Assembly (NCBI GenBank): GCA_965243335.1
Contig: OZ251545.1
Coordinates: 310,001-374,000 of the forward strand
DNA: 64,000 bases
Origin: JAJDXW01 sp965243335
GTDB lineage: Bacteria; Pseudomonadota; Gammaproteobacteria; HK1
Direction of reading: 5' to 3'
Below, in pieces: positions 54,388 to 62,993 of this stretch (positions within the stretch are counted from its first letter, which is position 1; every line of letters begins with the position of its first letter). The notes under the pieces were generated by a model that saw nothing but the letters and a program-made list of their open reading frames with translations, did no database searches and had not been told where the DNA came from. Made by a program: the position numbers and the translations under genes.

Positions 54388-55935
54388 ATGTCGATGCACC
54401 ATCCTCGCAACGCACTGCTCGGGGCGGCTCTCGGCCTTCTCGCGGCCGGCCCGGCGCAGGCGGTCGGCGGAGGGGGCGAGCTGGTGATCGTCGCCAACCA
54501 GGAGCCCCAGTCCATGCAGGCCCAGGTCACCTACAAGGAGGTCAACGGGGTGGGCCTTCGCAACGTCATCGAGCAGCTCACCCGGCTCGACCCCCGGACC
54601 AACGAAGTCAAACCCATGCTGGCGACGAGCTGGGAGCAGGTCGAGCCGACGGTCTGGCATTTCAAGCTCCGGGAAGGGGTCGCCTTCCACGACGGCTCCG
54701 CCCTCGACGGCGAATCCGCGGCGGTCAGCATCAACTGGCTGTGGAATCCGGAGAACAACTACAGCGTCCGCGAGATGATGGGGCCGCAGATCACGGCCGA
54801 GGCGGTCGATGCCTCGACCGTGGCGGTGATCACCGCGGAGCCCGATCCCCTGCTCCCGCGGCGCATCTATCTCGGCGGGGTCACGTCCGCCCGGCAGATT
54901 CTCGAGGATCCGGCGAGCCATGACGTCCATCCCGTCGGCACCGGGCCCTACGTGTTCGAGGAGTGGAAGCAGGGCCAGTACTGGACCGCGACGGCCAATC
55001 CGGACTGGTGGGGCAACACCGCCGCGGATACCTACGGCGAGATCTTCTTCGACCGGCTGCGGGTCGTGTGGCGGCCCGAGCCGATCGTGCGCGCGGCCAT
55101 GGTGGAGAGCGGCGAAGCGCACGTGGCCATGTTCCTCACCAGGGAGGAGTGCAGCCGCTTCGACGCCAAGGAAGGGATCGAGTGCGCCGTCAAGGGTTCG
55201 GACACCTTCCTCCAGTTCCGCCTCGACTTTCACGGCGCCCACCCCCTGCTCGCGGACCTGCGGTTCCGCCGGGCGATCTTCACCGGCATCGACTGGGAAG
55301 GGATCCGCCAGAACCTGATGGGCCTCGGGGAGCCCCTGCAAGGCCAGATGCTGCCCAACGTGGCGACCGGCTTCGACGACGGGATCCGGCAGTATCCCTA
55401 CGACCCGGCCGGCGCCCGGGCCATCGTCGACGAGCTGAAGGCCGAGGGGGCGGAGATCCCGAGCATCCACATCTCGACCCGTCTCGGGTCCACGCCCCGG
55501 AACGGCGAGATGGTCGAGGCGATGGGGGCCATGCTGAGCGCCATCGGGGTCCCGAACACCGTGGCGGTCGAGGAGCCGGGGGTGTTCAACCCGCGGGCGG
55601 TATCGAAGCCGACCCCGGAGCGGGCCTATGCCTGGCTGCACGTCCAGGCGAACCCGCTGATGGACTACGGCGCGACCTTCGGGGCCCACTACTCGTGCGG
55701 CGGCATCGTGTCGGTGTTCTGCGATCCGGACTTCGATGCGCGCGTCGCCCGGGCCGCGTCGCTGACCGGCGAGGAGCGGCACGAGGCCCTGCGCGCGCTG
55801 GTCCGGGAAGGGCACGAGCGCTACGTGGCCGCCCCGGTGGGGCTGTTGCAGCGCGCCTACGGGACGCCGGAGGGCTTCGCCTGGGAGTTCGGCCTGGACC
55901 ACCGGATCGTCGCGGTGCACATGCGGCTCGACTAG
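54388..55935 (+). CDS. Oligopeptide-type ABC transporter, periplasmic binding protein
   Basis: The 515-aa protein has a signal peptide (ALLGAALGLLAAGPAQA) and the family 5 solute-binding fold: LVIVANQEPQSM near residue 32, LATSWEQVEPTVWHFKLREG (about 75) and GTGPYVFEEWKQGQYW (about 185). GGAGGGA stands seven bases before the ATG. It is the first gene of a five-gene operon with two permeases and two ATPases. Members bind peptides, nickel or small organic solutes; specificity cannot be read here. Confidence 0.9.
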   Translation: MSMHHPRNALLGAALGLLAAGPAQAVGGGGELVIVANQEPQSMQAQVTYKEVNGVGLRNVIEQLTRLDPRTNEVKPMLATSWEQVEPTVWHFKLREGVAFHDGSALDGESAAVSINWLWNPENNYSVREMMGPQITAEAVDASTVAVITAEPDPLLPRRIYLGGVTSARQILEDPASHDVHPVGTGPYVFEEWKQGQYWTATANPDWWGNTAADTYGEIFFDRLRVVWRPEPIVRAAMVESGEAHVAMFLTREECSRFDAKEGIECAVKGSDTFLQFRLDFHGAHPLLADLRFRRAIFTGIDWEGIRQNLMGLGEPLQGQMLPNVATGFDDGIRQYPYDPAGARAIVDELKAEGAEIPSIHISTRLGSTPRNGEMVEAMGAMLSAIGVPNTVAVEEPGVFNPRAVSKPTPERAYAWLHVQANPLMDYGATFGAHYSCGGIVSVFCDPDFDARVARAASLTGEERHEALRALVREGHERYVAAPVGLLQRAYGTPEGFAWEFGLDHRIVAVHMRLD

Positions 55936-56167
55936 GCCCGGTCCGACTGCGCCGGCGCGCGCTTCCGCCCGGCCCCATGCCGGCCCCGGCGGCGGCCCGC
56001 CCCGCGGCCCGGTGCACCGCGGCCGGCGGCGGCCGGGGCGCGGCGCGGGGGATACGCGGTGTCCGTAGCGTCCGCCGCGGGGCGCGGGCCGCTTGGCGAC
56101 CCGCCTCGCGCGCGGCCCGAGGCCCCCCGCGCCCGCCCGGAACGCGCCGCTCGATGAGCGCCGGCCC

Positions 56168-57139
56168 TTGACCGGCCACGGGCTCGGCGTCTACTTCGTG
56201 CGGAGGCTCCTCGCCTCCGTGGTCATGCTGTGGCTCGTCATGTCGGCGGTGTTCTTCGCCGACCGGCAGATCGGGGACCCCGCGCGGATGGTGCTCGGGG
56301 TCGCGGCCACGGAGGAGGACGTTCGCGAGCTGCGCGAGCGCATGGGCCTCGAAGACCCGCTCTGGACGCAGTACCGCCGCTTCGTCCTCGGCATGGCGCA
56401 GGGCGACCTCGGAGACACGTTCCGCTACGGCATCAGCAAGCCGTTCAAGCACGGCGGCCTGCCGGAATCGCGCAAGACCCTGCCCATCGCGATGGAGCGG
56501 CTGCCGGCGACGTTCCTGCTCGGCGCGGCCACGATCCTGTTCTCGGTCCTCGTCGCCCTGCCGCTCGGGGTCTACGCGGCGGTCCGCCCCCGGACGGCGG
56601 GCGACCGCGCGGTCAACGTGCTGTCGCTGGCCGGGGTCTCCATCGTCGAGTACTGGTTCGCGCTCATCCTGATCCTGGTCTTCGCGGTCGAGCTGGACTG
56701 GCTGCCGACCTCCGGCTACGGCACGCCCGCGCACGTCGTCCTGCCCGCACTCGCCCTGTCCCTGCGGCCGATCGGCCGGATCACCCAGATCGCGCGCAGC
56801 GCGATGCTCGACGAGCTGGCGAAGCCCTACGTGACCGCCGCCCGCGGGCGGGGCGTGCCGATCACGAGGATCACGTCGGTCCACGCCCTCAAGAACGCCG
56901 CGATCCCCATCGTCACGACCATCGGCGACGAGACCGTCAACGTCGTCACCGGGGTCATCATCATCGAGACGGTGTTCGGATGGCCGGGCATCGGGGCGCT
57001 GACGGTCGACGCGCTCGCGATCCGTGACGTGCCGCTCATCGAAGCGACGATCTTTCTGCTGGTCCTCGTGGTGCTGGGGGTCAACCTCCTCGTCGACCTC
57101 GCCTACATGGCGCTGAACCCCCGCGTGCGGCTCGGCTGA
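56168..57139 (+). CDS. Oligopeptide-type ABC transporter permease (DppB type)
   Basis: The 323-aa membrane protein begins near GVYFVRRLLASVVMLWLVMS and has the classic DppB features QIGDPARMVLG, MGLEDPLWTQYRRFVLG and the EAA-type loop AKPYVTAARGRGVPITRI (about 218). VTGVIIIETVFGWPGIG follows. The start is uncertain: TTG at 56168 fits the family, TTG at 56093 adds 25 Pro/Arg residues, and neither has a good ribosome-binding site. It forms half of the channel. Confidence 0.86.
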   Translation: MTGHGLGVYFVRRLLASVVMLWLVMSAVFFADRQIGDPARMVLGVAATEEDVRELRERMGLEDPLWTQYRRFVLGMAQGDLGDTFRYGISKPFKHGGLPESRKTLPIAMERLPATFLLGAATILFSVLVALPLGVYAAVRPRTAGDRAVNVLSLAGVSIVEYWFALILILVFAVELDWLPTSGYGTPAHVVLPALALSLRPIGRITQIARSAMLDELAKPYVTAARGRGVPITRITSVHALKNAAIPIVTTIGDETVNVVTGVIIIETVFGWPGIGALTVDALAIRDVPLIEATIFLLVLVVLGVNLLVDLAYMALNPRVRLG

Positions 57140-57145
57140 TCCGGC

Positions 57146-58090
57146 ATGGCGTCCGTATCGTCCGCAGCACCGGTAGCGGGGGTCGCCGGGGGGGAGGAGC
57201 GGCAGGGCCGGATCACCGCCCGCGACCTGGCCGCCGCCCTCGCGAGGGATTGGGTGGTGCTGGCGGCGGTCGTCTTTCTGGCCGTGCTGGCGGTCGCGGC
57301 CGTCTTCGCCCCCCTCCTCGCCCCATACGATCCGCTGCTGCCGAACATCTTCGCCGGCCGGCGGCCCCCGTTCTCCGAGGTCGAGGGGATCGGGGGGGTG
57401 GTCCAGCTCCACGTGCTCGGGACCGACGCCCTCGGCCGCGACATGTTGACGCGCCTCATGTACGGCGCGCGGGCGTCGCTCGCGGTCGGGGTCGTGGCGG
57501 TCGCGGCGTCGGCGGTGATCGGGACCACGCTCGGCCTCTTCGCCGGCTTCCACGGCGGGCGGGTCGACGCGGCCGTCATGCGGACCGTCGACGCGTTCCA
57601 GGCGGTGCCGTCGCTGCTCGTGGCCCTCTTCGTCCTGTTCGTGGTCGGCGGCGGGCTGGTCAACATGGTGCTCGTATTCGCCCTCGTGCGATGGGTCGTG
57701 TACACGCGCCTCGCCCGCGGCATCACCCTGTCCCATCGGGAGTCTTCCTACGTCGAGGCGGCGCGCTCCCTCGGGGCGACCGACCTTCGCATCATCTTCC
57801 GCCACCTCCTGCCGAACATGCTGTCGCCGCTGCTCGTGCTCGCGACCCTCGAGGCAGCCCTCCTGATCCTCGCGGAAGCCGGCCTCAGCTTCCTCGGCTT
57901 CGGGCTGAAGCCGCCGGAACCGTCCTGGGGGCTGATGATCGCGCGCGGGCGCGAGTACCTGCGCGAAGCCTGGTGGATGATCACGTTTCCCGGCCTCGCC
58001 ATATTCCTGACGACCCTGAGCCTCAACCTGCTCGCCAACTGGCTCCGGACCATCACCGACCCCGTGCAGCGGTGGCGGTGGCTCATATGA
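57146..58090 (+). CDS. Oligopeptide-type ABC transporter permease (DppC type)
   Basis: The 314-aa protein shows the DppC N-terminal segment WVVLAAVVFLAVLAVAAVFA, HVLGTDALGRDMLTRLMYGA (about 90) and the coupling loop ESSYVEAARSLGATDLRI (about 194). LAEAGLSFLGFGLKPP follows. It begins six bases after the first permease gene and overlaps the next gene by 4 nt (ATGA). It forms the second half of the import channel. Confidence 0.9.
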   Translation: MASVSSAAPVAGVAGGEERQGRITARDLAAALARDWVVLAAVVFLAVLAVAAVFAPLLAPYDPLLPNIFAGRRPPFSEVEGIGGVVQLHVLGTDALGRDMLTRLMYGARASLAVGVVAVAASAVIGTTLGLFAGFHGGRVDAAVMRTVDAFQAVPSLLVALFVLFVVGGGLVNMVLVFALVRWVVYTRLARGITLSHRESSYVEAARSLGATDLRIIFRHLLPNMLSPLLVLATLEAALLILAEAGLSFLGFGLKPPEPSWGLMIARGREYLREAWWMITFPGLAIFLTTLSLNLLANWLRTITDPVQRWRWLI

Positions 58091-59178
58091 ATCCCGGTGC
58101 GGAGGGGAGCGGGCGCGGGCGCGCCGGGTCGGCGCGGGCTGGCGCCCCGGCCGCCGCCGAAGCACCGTTACCGTCCGCCGCCGCCCCGCCCGATCCCGCC
58201 CCGGCCCTCGCGGTGTCGGACCTTCGCGTCGCGTTCGAGTCGCCGCACGGCCTGGTGCGCGCCGTGAACGGGGTGAGCTTCTCGATCCGGCGCGGCGAGA
58301 CGGTCGGCATCCTGGGCGAATCCGGCTCGGGGAAGAGCGTGACCGCGGGCGCGGTGATGGGCCTGCTGCCCCGCCCCCCGGCGCGGGTCGAGGGCGAGGC
58401 CCGGTTCCGCGGCCTCGACCTGCTGCGGGCCACCACGCGCGAGACCCGCAGGATCCGCGGCGACCGGATCTCGATGGTCTTCCAGGACGCGATCACGGCG
58501 CTCAACCCGAGCCTCACCATCGGCTACCAGCTCGGCGAATCGTTCCGGGTCCATCGGCCGGGGACGTCCCGCCGCCACGCGCTGCACAAGGCGGTGGCGC
58601 TGATGGAGCGGGTCGGGATCCCCTCGGCGCGGCAGCGGGCGCACGGCTACCCGCACGAGCTGTCCGGCGGCATGTGCCAGCGGGTCATGATCGCGATGGC
58701 GATCGCCCTCGAGCCCGACGTCCTCATCGCCGACGAGCCGACGACCGCCCTCGACGTCACCGTCCAGGCCCAGATCATGGAGCTGCTGGCGGGGCTGCGC
58801 GCCGAGACCGGCATGGCGCTGATCCTCATCAGCCACGACGTCGGGGTCATCGCCGAGAGCACCGACCGGGTCATGGTCATGTATGCCGGCCGGATCGTCG
58901 AGGACGGGCTGACCGGGGAGGTCGTCGCGCGGCCCGCGCACCCCTACACCGCGGGGCTGATGCAGTCGGCGCCGCGGGCGGAGAGCAAGAACCGCCGGCT
59001 CCCCGCCATCGAAGGCGCGCCTCCGGTCATGACCGCCATCCCCCCCGGCTGCCCCTTTCATCCGCGCTGCGGCCGGCGGCAGCCGGTCTGCGCCAGCGAC
59101 CTCCCCGCCCTGCGGGAGGTCGCGACGGGGCGCGGCAGCGCCTGCCACTTCGCGGCCGGGCTCGTCGCCGGTGGCTGA
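58087..59178 (+). CDS. Oligopeptide-type ABC transporter ATPase (DppD type)
   Basis: The 363-aa protein has a Pro/Ala-rich lead of 40 residues, then Walker A GESGSGKS (about 77), the Q-loop VFQDAITALNPSLTI and signature LSGGMCQRVMIAMAIAL (about 192). Walker B is VLIADEPTTALDVTVQAQ. The C-terminal oligopeptide/dipeptide transporter motif PGCPFHPRCGRRQPVC is present. It hydrolyses ATP to drive uptake, pairing with the next gene product. Confidence 0.93.
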   Translation: MNPGAEGSGRGRAGSARAGAPAAAEAPLPSAAAPPDPAPALAVSDLRVAFESPHGLVRAVNGVSFSIRRGETVGILGESGSGKSVTAGAVMGLLPRPPARVEGEARFRGLDLLRATTRETRRIRGDRISMVFQDAITALNPSLTIGYQLGESFRVHRPGTSRRHALHKAVALMERVGIPSARQRAHGYPHELSGGMCQRVMIAMAIALEPDVLIADEPTTALDVTVQAQIMELLAGLRAETGMALILISHDVGVIAESTDRVMVMYAGRIVEDGLTGEVVARPAHPYTAGLMQSAPRAESKNRRLPAIEGAPPVMTAIPPGCPFHPRCGRRQPVCASDLPALREVATGRGSACHFAAGLVAGG

Positions 59179-60229
59179 GGCGGGAGATGGGGCGCCGCCC
59201 GGGAGCGCCCGCCCGCGGGCGGAGCGGGTACGGGCCGGCGGGGGCGAGCCGCTCCTCGAAGTCGAGCGCCTGGTCAAGCACTTTCCGGCCCGCGGCCGCG
59301 GCCTGCTGCGGAGCGGCGGCGCCCCGGTGCGCGCGGTCGACGACGTGAGCTTCACCCTCCACCGCGGCGAGACCCTGGGGATCGTCGGCGAGTCGGGGTG
59401 CGGCAAGTCCACCCTGGCCCGCACCCTGCTGCGGCTGGTCGAGCCGACGGGGGGGCGCGTCCGGTTCGCGGGCGAAGACCTGTTCCGGCTCTCGCGCCGG
59501 GAGATGCGCGAGCGGCGGCGGCATCTCCAGCTCGTCTTCCAGGACCCCTTCGCCTCCCTGAACCCCCGGATGACGGTGGCGGAGATCGTCCGTGAGCCCT
59601 GGTCCATCTTCAGGGGCGCGGTCCCGCGCCGGGAGTGGCGCGAACGCACCCTGGAGCTGCTGGTTCAGGTCGGACTGTCCCCGGACGACGCCCATCGCTA
59701 CCCGCACCAGTTCTCCGGCGGCCAGCGCCAGCGGATCGGGATCGCCCGGGCCCTCGCCCTCAATCCGAAGCTCATCGTCTGCGACGAGCCCGTGTCCGCC
59801 CTGGACCTTTCGATCCAGGCCCAGATCCTCAATCTGCTGGCGGAGGTCCAGGAGAAGTTCGGGCTCTCCTGCATCTTCATCGCGCACGACCTCTCCGTGG
59901 TGCGCCACATCTCGGACCGGGTCGCGGTCATGTACCTCGGCAAGATCGTGGAGATCGGGGGTTGGCAGGAGGTCTACGAGCGGGCCGCCCACCCCTATAC
60001 CCAGGCGCTCCTGTCGGCGGCCCCCGCGATCGAGCCGGAGGAGCGGGGCGCGCGCATCATTCTGGAAGGCGAAGCGCCGAGCGCGGTCGCCCCTCCGTCC
60101 GGCTGCCGCTTCCGCACCCGCTGCTGGAAGGCCGCGCCGGTCTGCGCTGCCGAGGAGCCGGCCCTGGAGGCGCGGGCGAGCGCGCATCCGACCGCGTGCC
60201 ACTTCGCCGCGCCCGCGCCCGTCCCCTGA
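59171..60229 (+). CDS. Oligopeptide-type ABC transporter ATPase (DppF type)
   Basis: The 352-aa product starts with GTG and overlaps the previous gene by 8 nt. Walker A is GESGCGKST (about 72), the Q-loop FQDPFASLNPRMTVAEIV, the signature FSGGQRQRIGIARALAL and Walker B LIVCDEPVSALDLSIQAQIL. The end PSGCRFRTRCWKAAPVC is the Cys-containing C-terminal motif of this family. It is the last gene of the five-gene importer operon. Confidence 0.93.
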   Translation: MAEAGDGAPPGSARPRAERVRAGGGEPLLEVERLVKHFPARGRGLLRSGGAPVRAVDDVSFTLHRGETLGIVGESGCGKSTLARTLLRLVEPTGGRVRFAGEDLFRLSRREMRERRRHLQLVFQDPFASLNPRMTVAEIVREPWSIFRGAVPRREWRERTLELLVQVGLSPDDAHRYPHQFSGGQRQRIGIARALALNPKLIVCDEPVSALDLSIQAQILNLLAEVQEKFGLSCIFIAHDLSVVRHISDRVAVMYLGKIVEIGGWQEVYERAAHPYTQALLSAAPAIEPEERGARIILEGEAPSAVAPPSGCRFRTRCWKAAPVCAAEEPALEARASAHPTACHFAAPAPVP

Positions 60230-60414
60230 AGCCGCGGGCGGTCTCGACCCGAGCCATCGGGCCGGTCCGGGCCATCGAACCGGCGACCCGGCGCCGGGCG
60301 ATGGCGGTGGTCATCCCCCTGTCTCAAGAGCTTACGAACAGCGCACGGGCCTCTGGATGGCCGCGCCGGCAGGGGCCGGCCCGGAGTGTGCGGGTCCGAT
60401 GACGGGGTCCCGCG

Positions 60415-61005
60415 CTACGGCGGTCCGGGGCGGCTCGGGCGCCGCCGGGAGTACGGCCTCCGGTACGGCAGCGGATGGCCCTGCGACCTCGCGTCCCTCG
60501 CGTAGGACCGGATCGTCGTGATCGACACCTTGCCGCCCGGATGCTCCGCCCGTACGCGCCTCTGGATCTCCCGGTACGACAGCCCGACGGAGCGGGCGCC
60601 GGGGGAGTCCGGGTCCACCGGCCGGTGCGTGTTGCGGTCCTCGTAGTGGTCGACGTGGACGAGGGCCGCCATGATCGCGGCCTTGACCTCCCCGCGCCGC
60701 GGCGGCGGCTTGCGGACCCAGGGCAAGGCCGCGGACAGCGAAAGCAGCCCCGTCAGCATCGACTGCGCCCGGGGCTCGCCGCGCCCAGCCTGCTCCCCGC
60801 CTGCCGGAGGCGGCCGGCGGGTCCACGGCAGGGCCTCCGCGGACAACGAGAGGAGGCTGGTCAGGAACGACTTCCGGGCGCGGTCGCGCCGGGGCGTTCC
60901 CGGATCGCTCGTCGTGCGGGGCGGCACGGGCTCGGCGCGCTCAGCCGCGGGACGCGCCCGGCCTCGACGCCGTCTCCCCGGCGAGTGGGCGCATCCCGTC
61001 CGCAC
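60415..61005 (-). CDS. Basic protein of unknown function with internal duplication
   Basis: I do not recognise this 196-aa protein. Residues about 45-110 hold two copies of one unit: KSFLTSLLSLSAEALPWTRR then PPPAGGE, and QSMLTGLLSLSAALPWVRK then PPPRRGE. The C-terminal 90 residues (LSYREIQRRVRAEHPGGKVS, then ITTIRSYARDARSQG) look like a small helix-turn-helix domain rich in Arg. The Arg/Pro-rich N-terminus may start later. It is a single gene opposite to the importer. DNA binding is a guess from composition. Confidence 0.5.
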   Translation of the reverse strand: MRTGCAHSPGRRRRGRARPAAERAEPVPPRTTSDPGTPRRDRARKSFLTSLLSLSAEALPWTRRPPPAGGEQAGRGEPRAQSMLTGLLSLSAALPWVRKPPPRRGEVKAAIMAALVHVDHYEDRNTHRPVDPDSPGARSVGLSYREIQRRVRAEHPGGKVSITTIRSYARDARSQGHPLPYRRPYSRRRPSRPGPP

Positions 61006-61222
61006 CGCGCGGCGGAGTCTGCACGGCGGTCTCTAAGAGGCCGGACGCTACGACGATCTCATGCGAAGGGAGGGGGCTTTCGCGGCGCTGGCGAGGCGGC
61101 GGATCGTCCGAGCCCCGAGCGCCGGCGTTCCTTTCGGCCCCGCGCGAGGCGTCACCGCCAGGGAGCCGAAAGCGCCGCAGGGGCGCCGCCGGGAGGGGGA
61201 CCATCGCCCGGACCACCCCGGA

Positions 61223-61483
61223 TTAATCGAGAGGCGCCGGGAGCACGACGTGCAGGTAGCGGTCCGTGTTGAACAACAGCCGCACGGTGATGCCCTCCGG
61301 CACGTCGAAGCCTTCGGCCTTCAGCACCCGGGTCGGGTCTGCGTCCATCTCGGCCTGGAAATCGGGGTCGCTGTAATACTTGGCGACCACGTCCGCGTAG
61401 ATCCGCTGGTTGCGTTCGATGCGCTCGGGGGTCAGCTCCGCCGGGGCCGTGTCCCGGGCGGTCGCTTTCCGGTCATCGGGCAC
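61223..61483 (-). CDS. Orphan NHLP-type (nitrile hydratase-like leader) small protein
   Basis: The GTG at 61483 follows AGAGGGG at a good distance and gives 86 aa. Residues 28-86 match the nitrile hydratase alpha-like leader fold used by NHLP RiPP precursors: IYADVVAKYYSDPDFQAEM, then ADPTRVLKAEGFDVPEG, then a strand ending LHVVLPAPLD. In RiPP precursors this leader is followed by GG and a core peptide. Here the protein ends at the leader, so it could be a leader-only paralog, a thiocyanate/nitrile hydratase relic or a partner protein. No maturation enzyme is seen nearby. Confidence 0.65.
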   Translation of the reverse strand: MPDDRKATARDTAPAELTPERIERNQRIYADVVAKYYSDPDFQAEMDADPTRVLKAEGFDVPEGITVRLLFNTDRYLHVVLPAPLD

Positions 61484-61599
61484 TGGACGCCCCTCTCGAC
61501 GATTCGGCGACACCGACGAGGCCGTGTACGGCGCCGCCAGAGTGGCGCTATCCGTCCATTATTTGCGCTTCGTTCAGGATGTCAACCTCCGGCCTGGAG

Positions 61600-61915
61600 G
61601 AGGCATGTGCGCGGTGGGGTTTTCGCCAAGCACGCCTCTCGCGGAGGCTCCTGGGGCAGCGTGTCCTGGGAACGGGCGTCCTGGGTACGCGGGTGGGAGG
61701 GAAGCCCGGACCGCACGCCCGGCACGGCGTCCTGGGAACGCGGGCGTCCCGCCCGCAGCGGACCGAAGTGAAGCGCCGGAGAAAAATGCGGGCGGGACGC
61801 CCGCGTTCCCAGGGACGCATGGATTCCCGCTTTCGCGGGAATGACGAAGATGGGGGGGCGAGACGCCCGCGTTCCCGGGGACCCCGCGCAAGCGCCTCCG
61901 TGGGGGTGAAATCCG
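61600..61915 (-). repeat. Dispersed inverted-repeat element, copy D (expanded, inverted)
   Basis: Read on the minus strand it starts with TTTCACCCCCACGG-like sequence and ends CCCCACCGCGCACATGCCTC, as the other copies do. The centre is longer: the CTGGGAACGCGGGCGTCCCG hairpin at 61731-61820 plus extra partial arms on both sides (GACGCCCGCGTTCCCGGGG at 61863) and a CCCGCTTTCGCGGGAATGAC stretch. It fills most of the gap between the NHLP-like gene and the E1 genes; nothing else is supported there. Confidence 0.75.
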
Positions 61916-62006
61916 CCATCCTCGACAGGAGGTTCTTCAGGCGGGCGGAGGGCGGACGGGACCGGACGGGCGGCGTCGGGCGACGGTCGCGGCCCGGCCG
62001 GCCGCG

Positions 62007-62990
62007 TCAGGCGGCGGCGAGCGCGCGGACCGCCGCTTCCACCTCGCCGGCCGCGGGCAGCATCGCCTGCTCGATCGGGGTGCTGTAGGGGACGGTCACG
62101 TCGGCCCGGGTCACCCGCTTGATCGGGCCGCGGAGCGAGTCGAAGCAGCGCTCGGCGACGAGGCCCGCGACCTCCGCCGCGAACCCGCAGGTGCGGGCGG
62201 AGTCGTCGGCGATCACGAGGCGCCCGGTCTTCGCGACCGACGCGGCGAGCCCTTCCTTGTCGAAGGGAAGGAGGCTGCGAGGGTCCCACACCTCCACCTC
62301 GATCCCGTCCCCCGCGAGGCGCTCCGCCGCCGCGAGGGCGGCGGGGACGAGGCAGCCGACCGCGCACACCGTCACGTCCCGGCCCGCGCGCCGGACCGCG
62401 CCCTTCGCGAGCGGGGTGCGCCCGGCCCCCGCCGGCACGCCCCCGGCGCTCCCGACGAGGTTGGAGTTGACGACGACCGCGACCGGGTCGTCCTCGAAGA
62501 TCGCGGCGAGCATGAGCCCCTTCGCGTCGGCGGGGGTCGCCGGGACGACCGTCTTGATCCCCGCGTGGACGAGGAACGCATAGGGGTTGTCGGAGTGCTG
62601 GCCGGCCCGCCCGCCGCCCGCGCCGGCCCCCATCAGGAGGAAGGTCACGGGAATGTGCGCCTGCCCGCCCAGCATCAGGGGGAGCTTCGCGGCCTGGTTC
62701 ACGATCTGGTCGAAGGCGGGGAACATGAGGGAGGCGACCTGGAACTCCACCACCGGGCGCATCCCGGCGAGGGCCGCCCCGTTGGCGAAGCCGGTGAACG
62801 CGGCCTCGGAGATCGGCATGTCGAGCACCCGGTCCGGGCCGAACGCGTCGTCGAGCCCGGCGGTCTCCGCGCGCACCCCGCCCCGGACGTTCTCGCCGAT
62901 CATGAAGACGGAGTCGTCTTCGGTCATCGCCTGGCGCAGCGCTTCGTTGAGCGCCTGCACGACCGTCAGCTCCCGCATGGTTTCCCGCAT
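62007..62990 (-). CDS. TPP-dependent 2-oxoacid/acetoin dehydrogenase E1, beta subunit
   Basis: The 327-aa protein has the transketolase-type pyrimidine-binding domain (ELTVVQALNEALRQAMTEDD, then FMIGENV) and the Glu/Phe motif region PISEAAFTGFANGAALAGM. The transketolase C-terminal domain follows (PAGAGRTPLAKGAVRRAGRD, then IEVEVWDPRSLLPFD). It pairs with the alpha subunit, whose stop lies 3 nt upstream. The E1 heterotetramer decarboxylates pyruvate, acetoin or a branched-chain 2-oxoacid and passes the acyl group to a lipoyl E2. No E2 or E3 gene is in the window. Confidence 0.9.
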   Translation of the reverse strand: MRETMRELTVVQALNEALRQAMTEDDSVFMIGENVRGGVRAETAGLDDAFGPDRVLDMPISEAAFTGFANGAALAGMRPVVEFQVASLMFPAFDQIVNQAAKLPLMLGGQAHIPVTFLLMGAGAGGGRAGQHSDNPYAFLVHAGIKTVVPATPADAKGLMLAAIFEDDPVAVVVNSNLVGSAGGVPAGAGRTPLAKGAVRRAGRDVTVCAVGCLVPAALAAAERLAGDGIEVEVWDPRSLLPFDKEGLAASVAKTGRLVIADDSARTCGFAAEVAGLVAERCFDSLRGPIKRVTRADVTVPYSTPIEQAMLPAAGEVEAAVRALAAA

Positions 62991-62993
62991 GGC

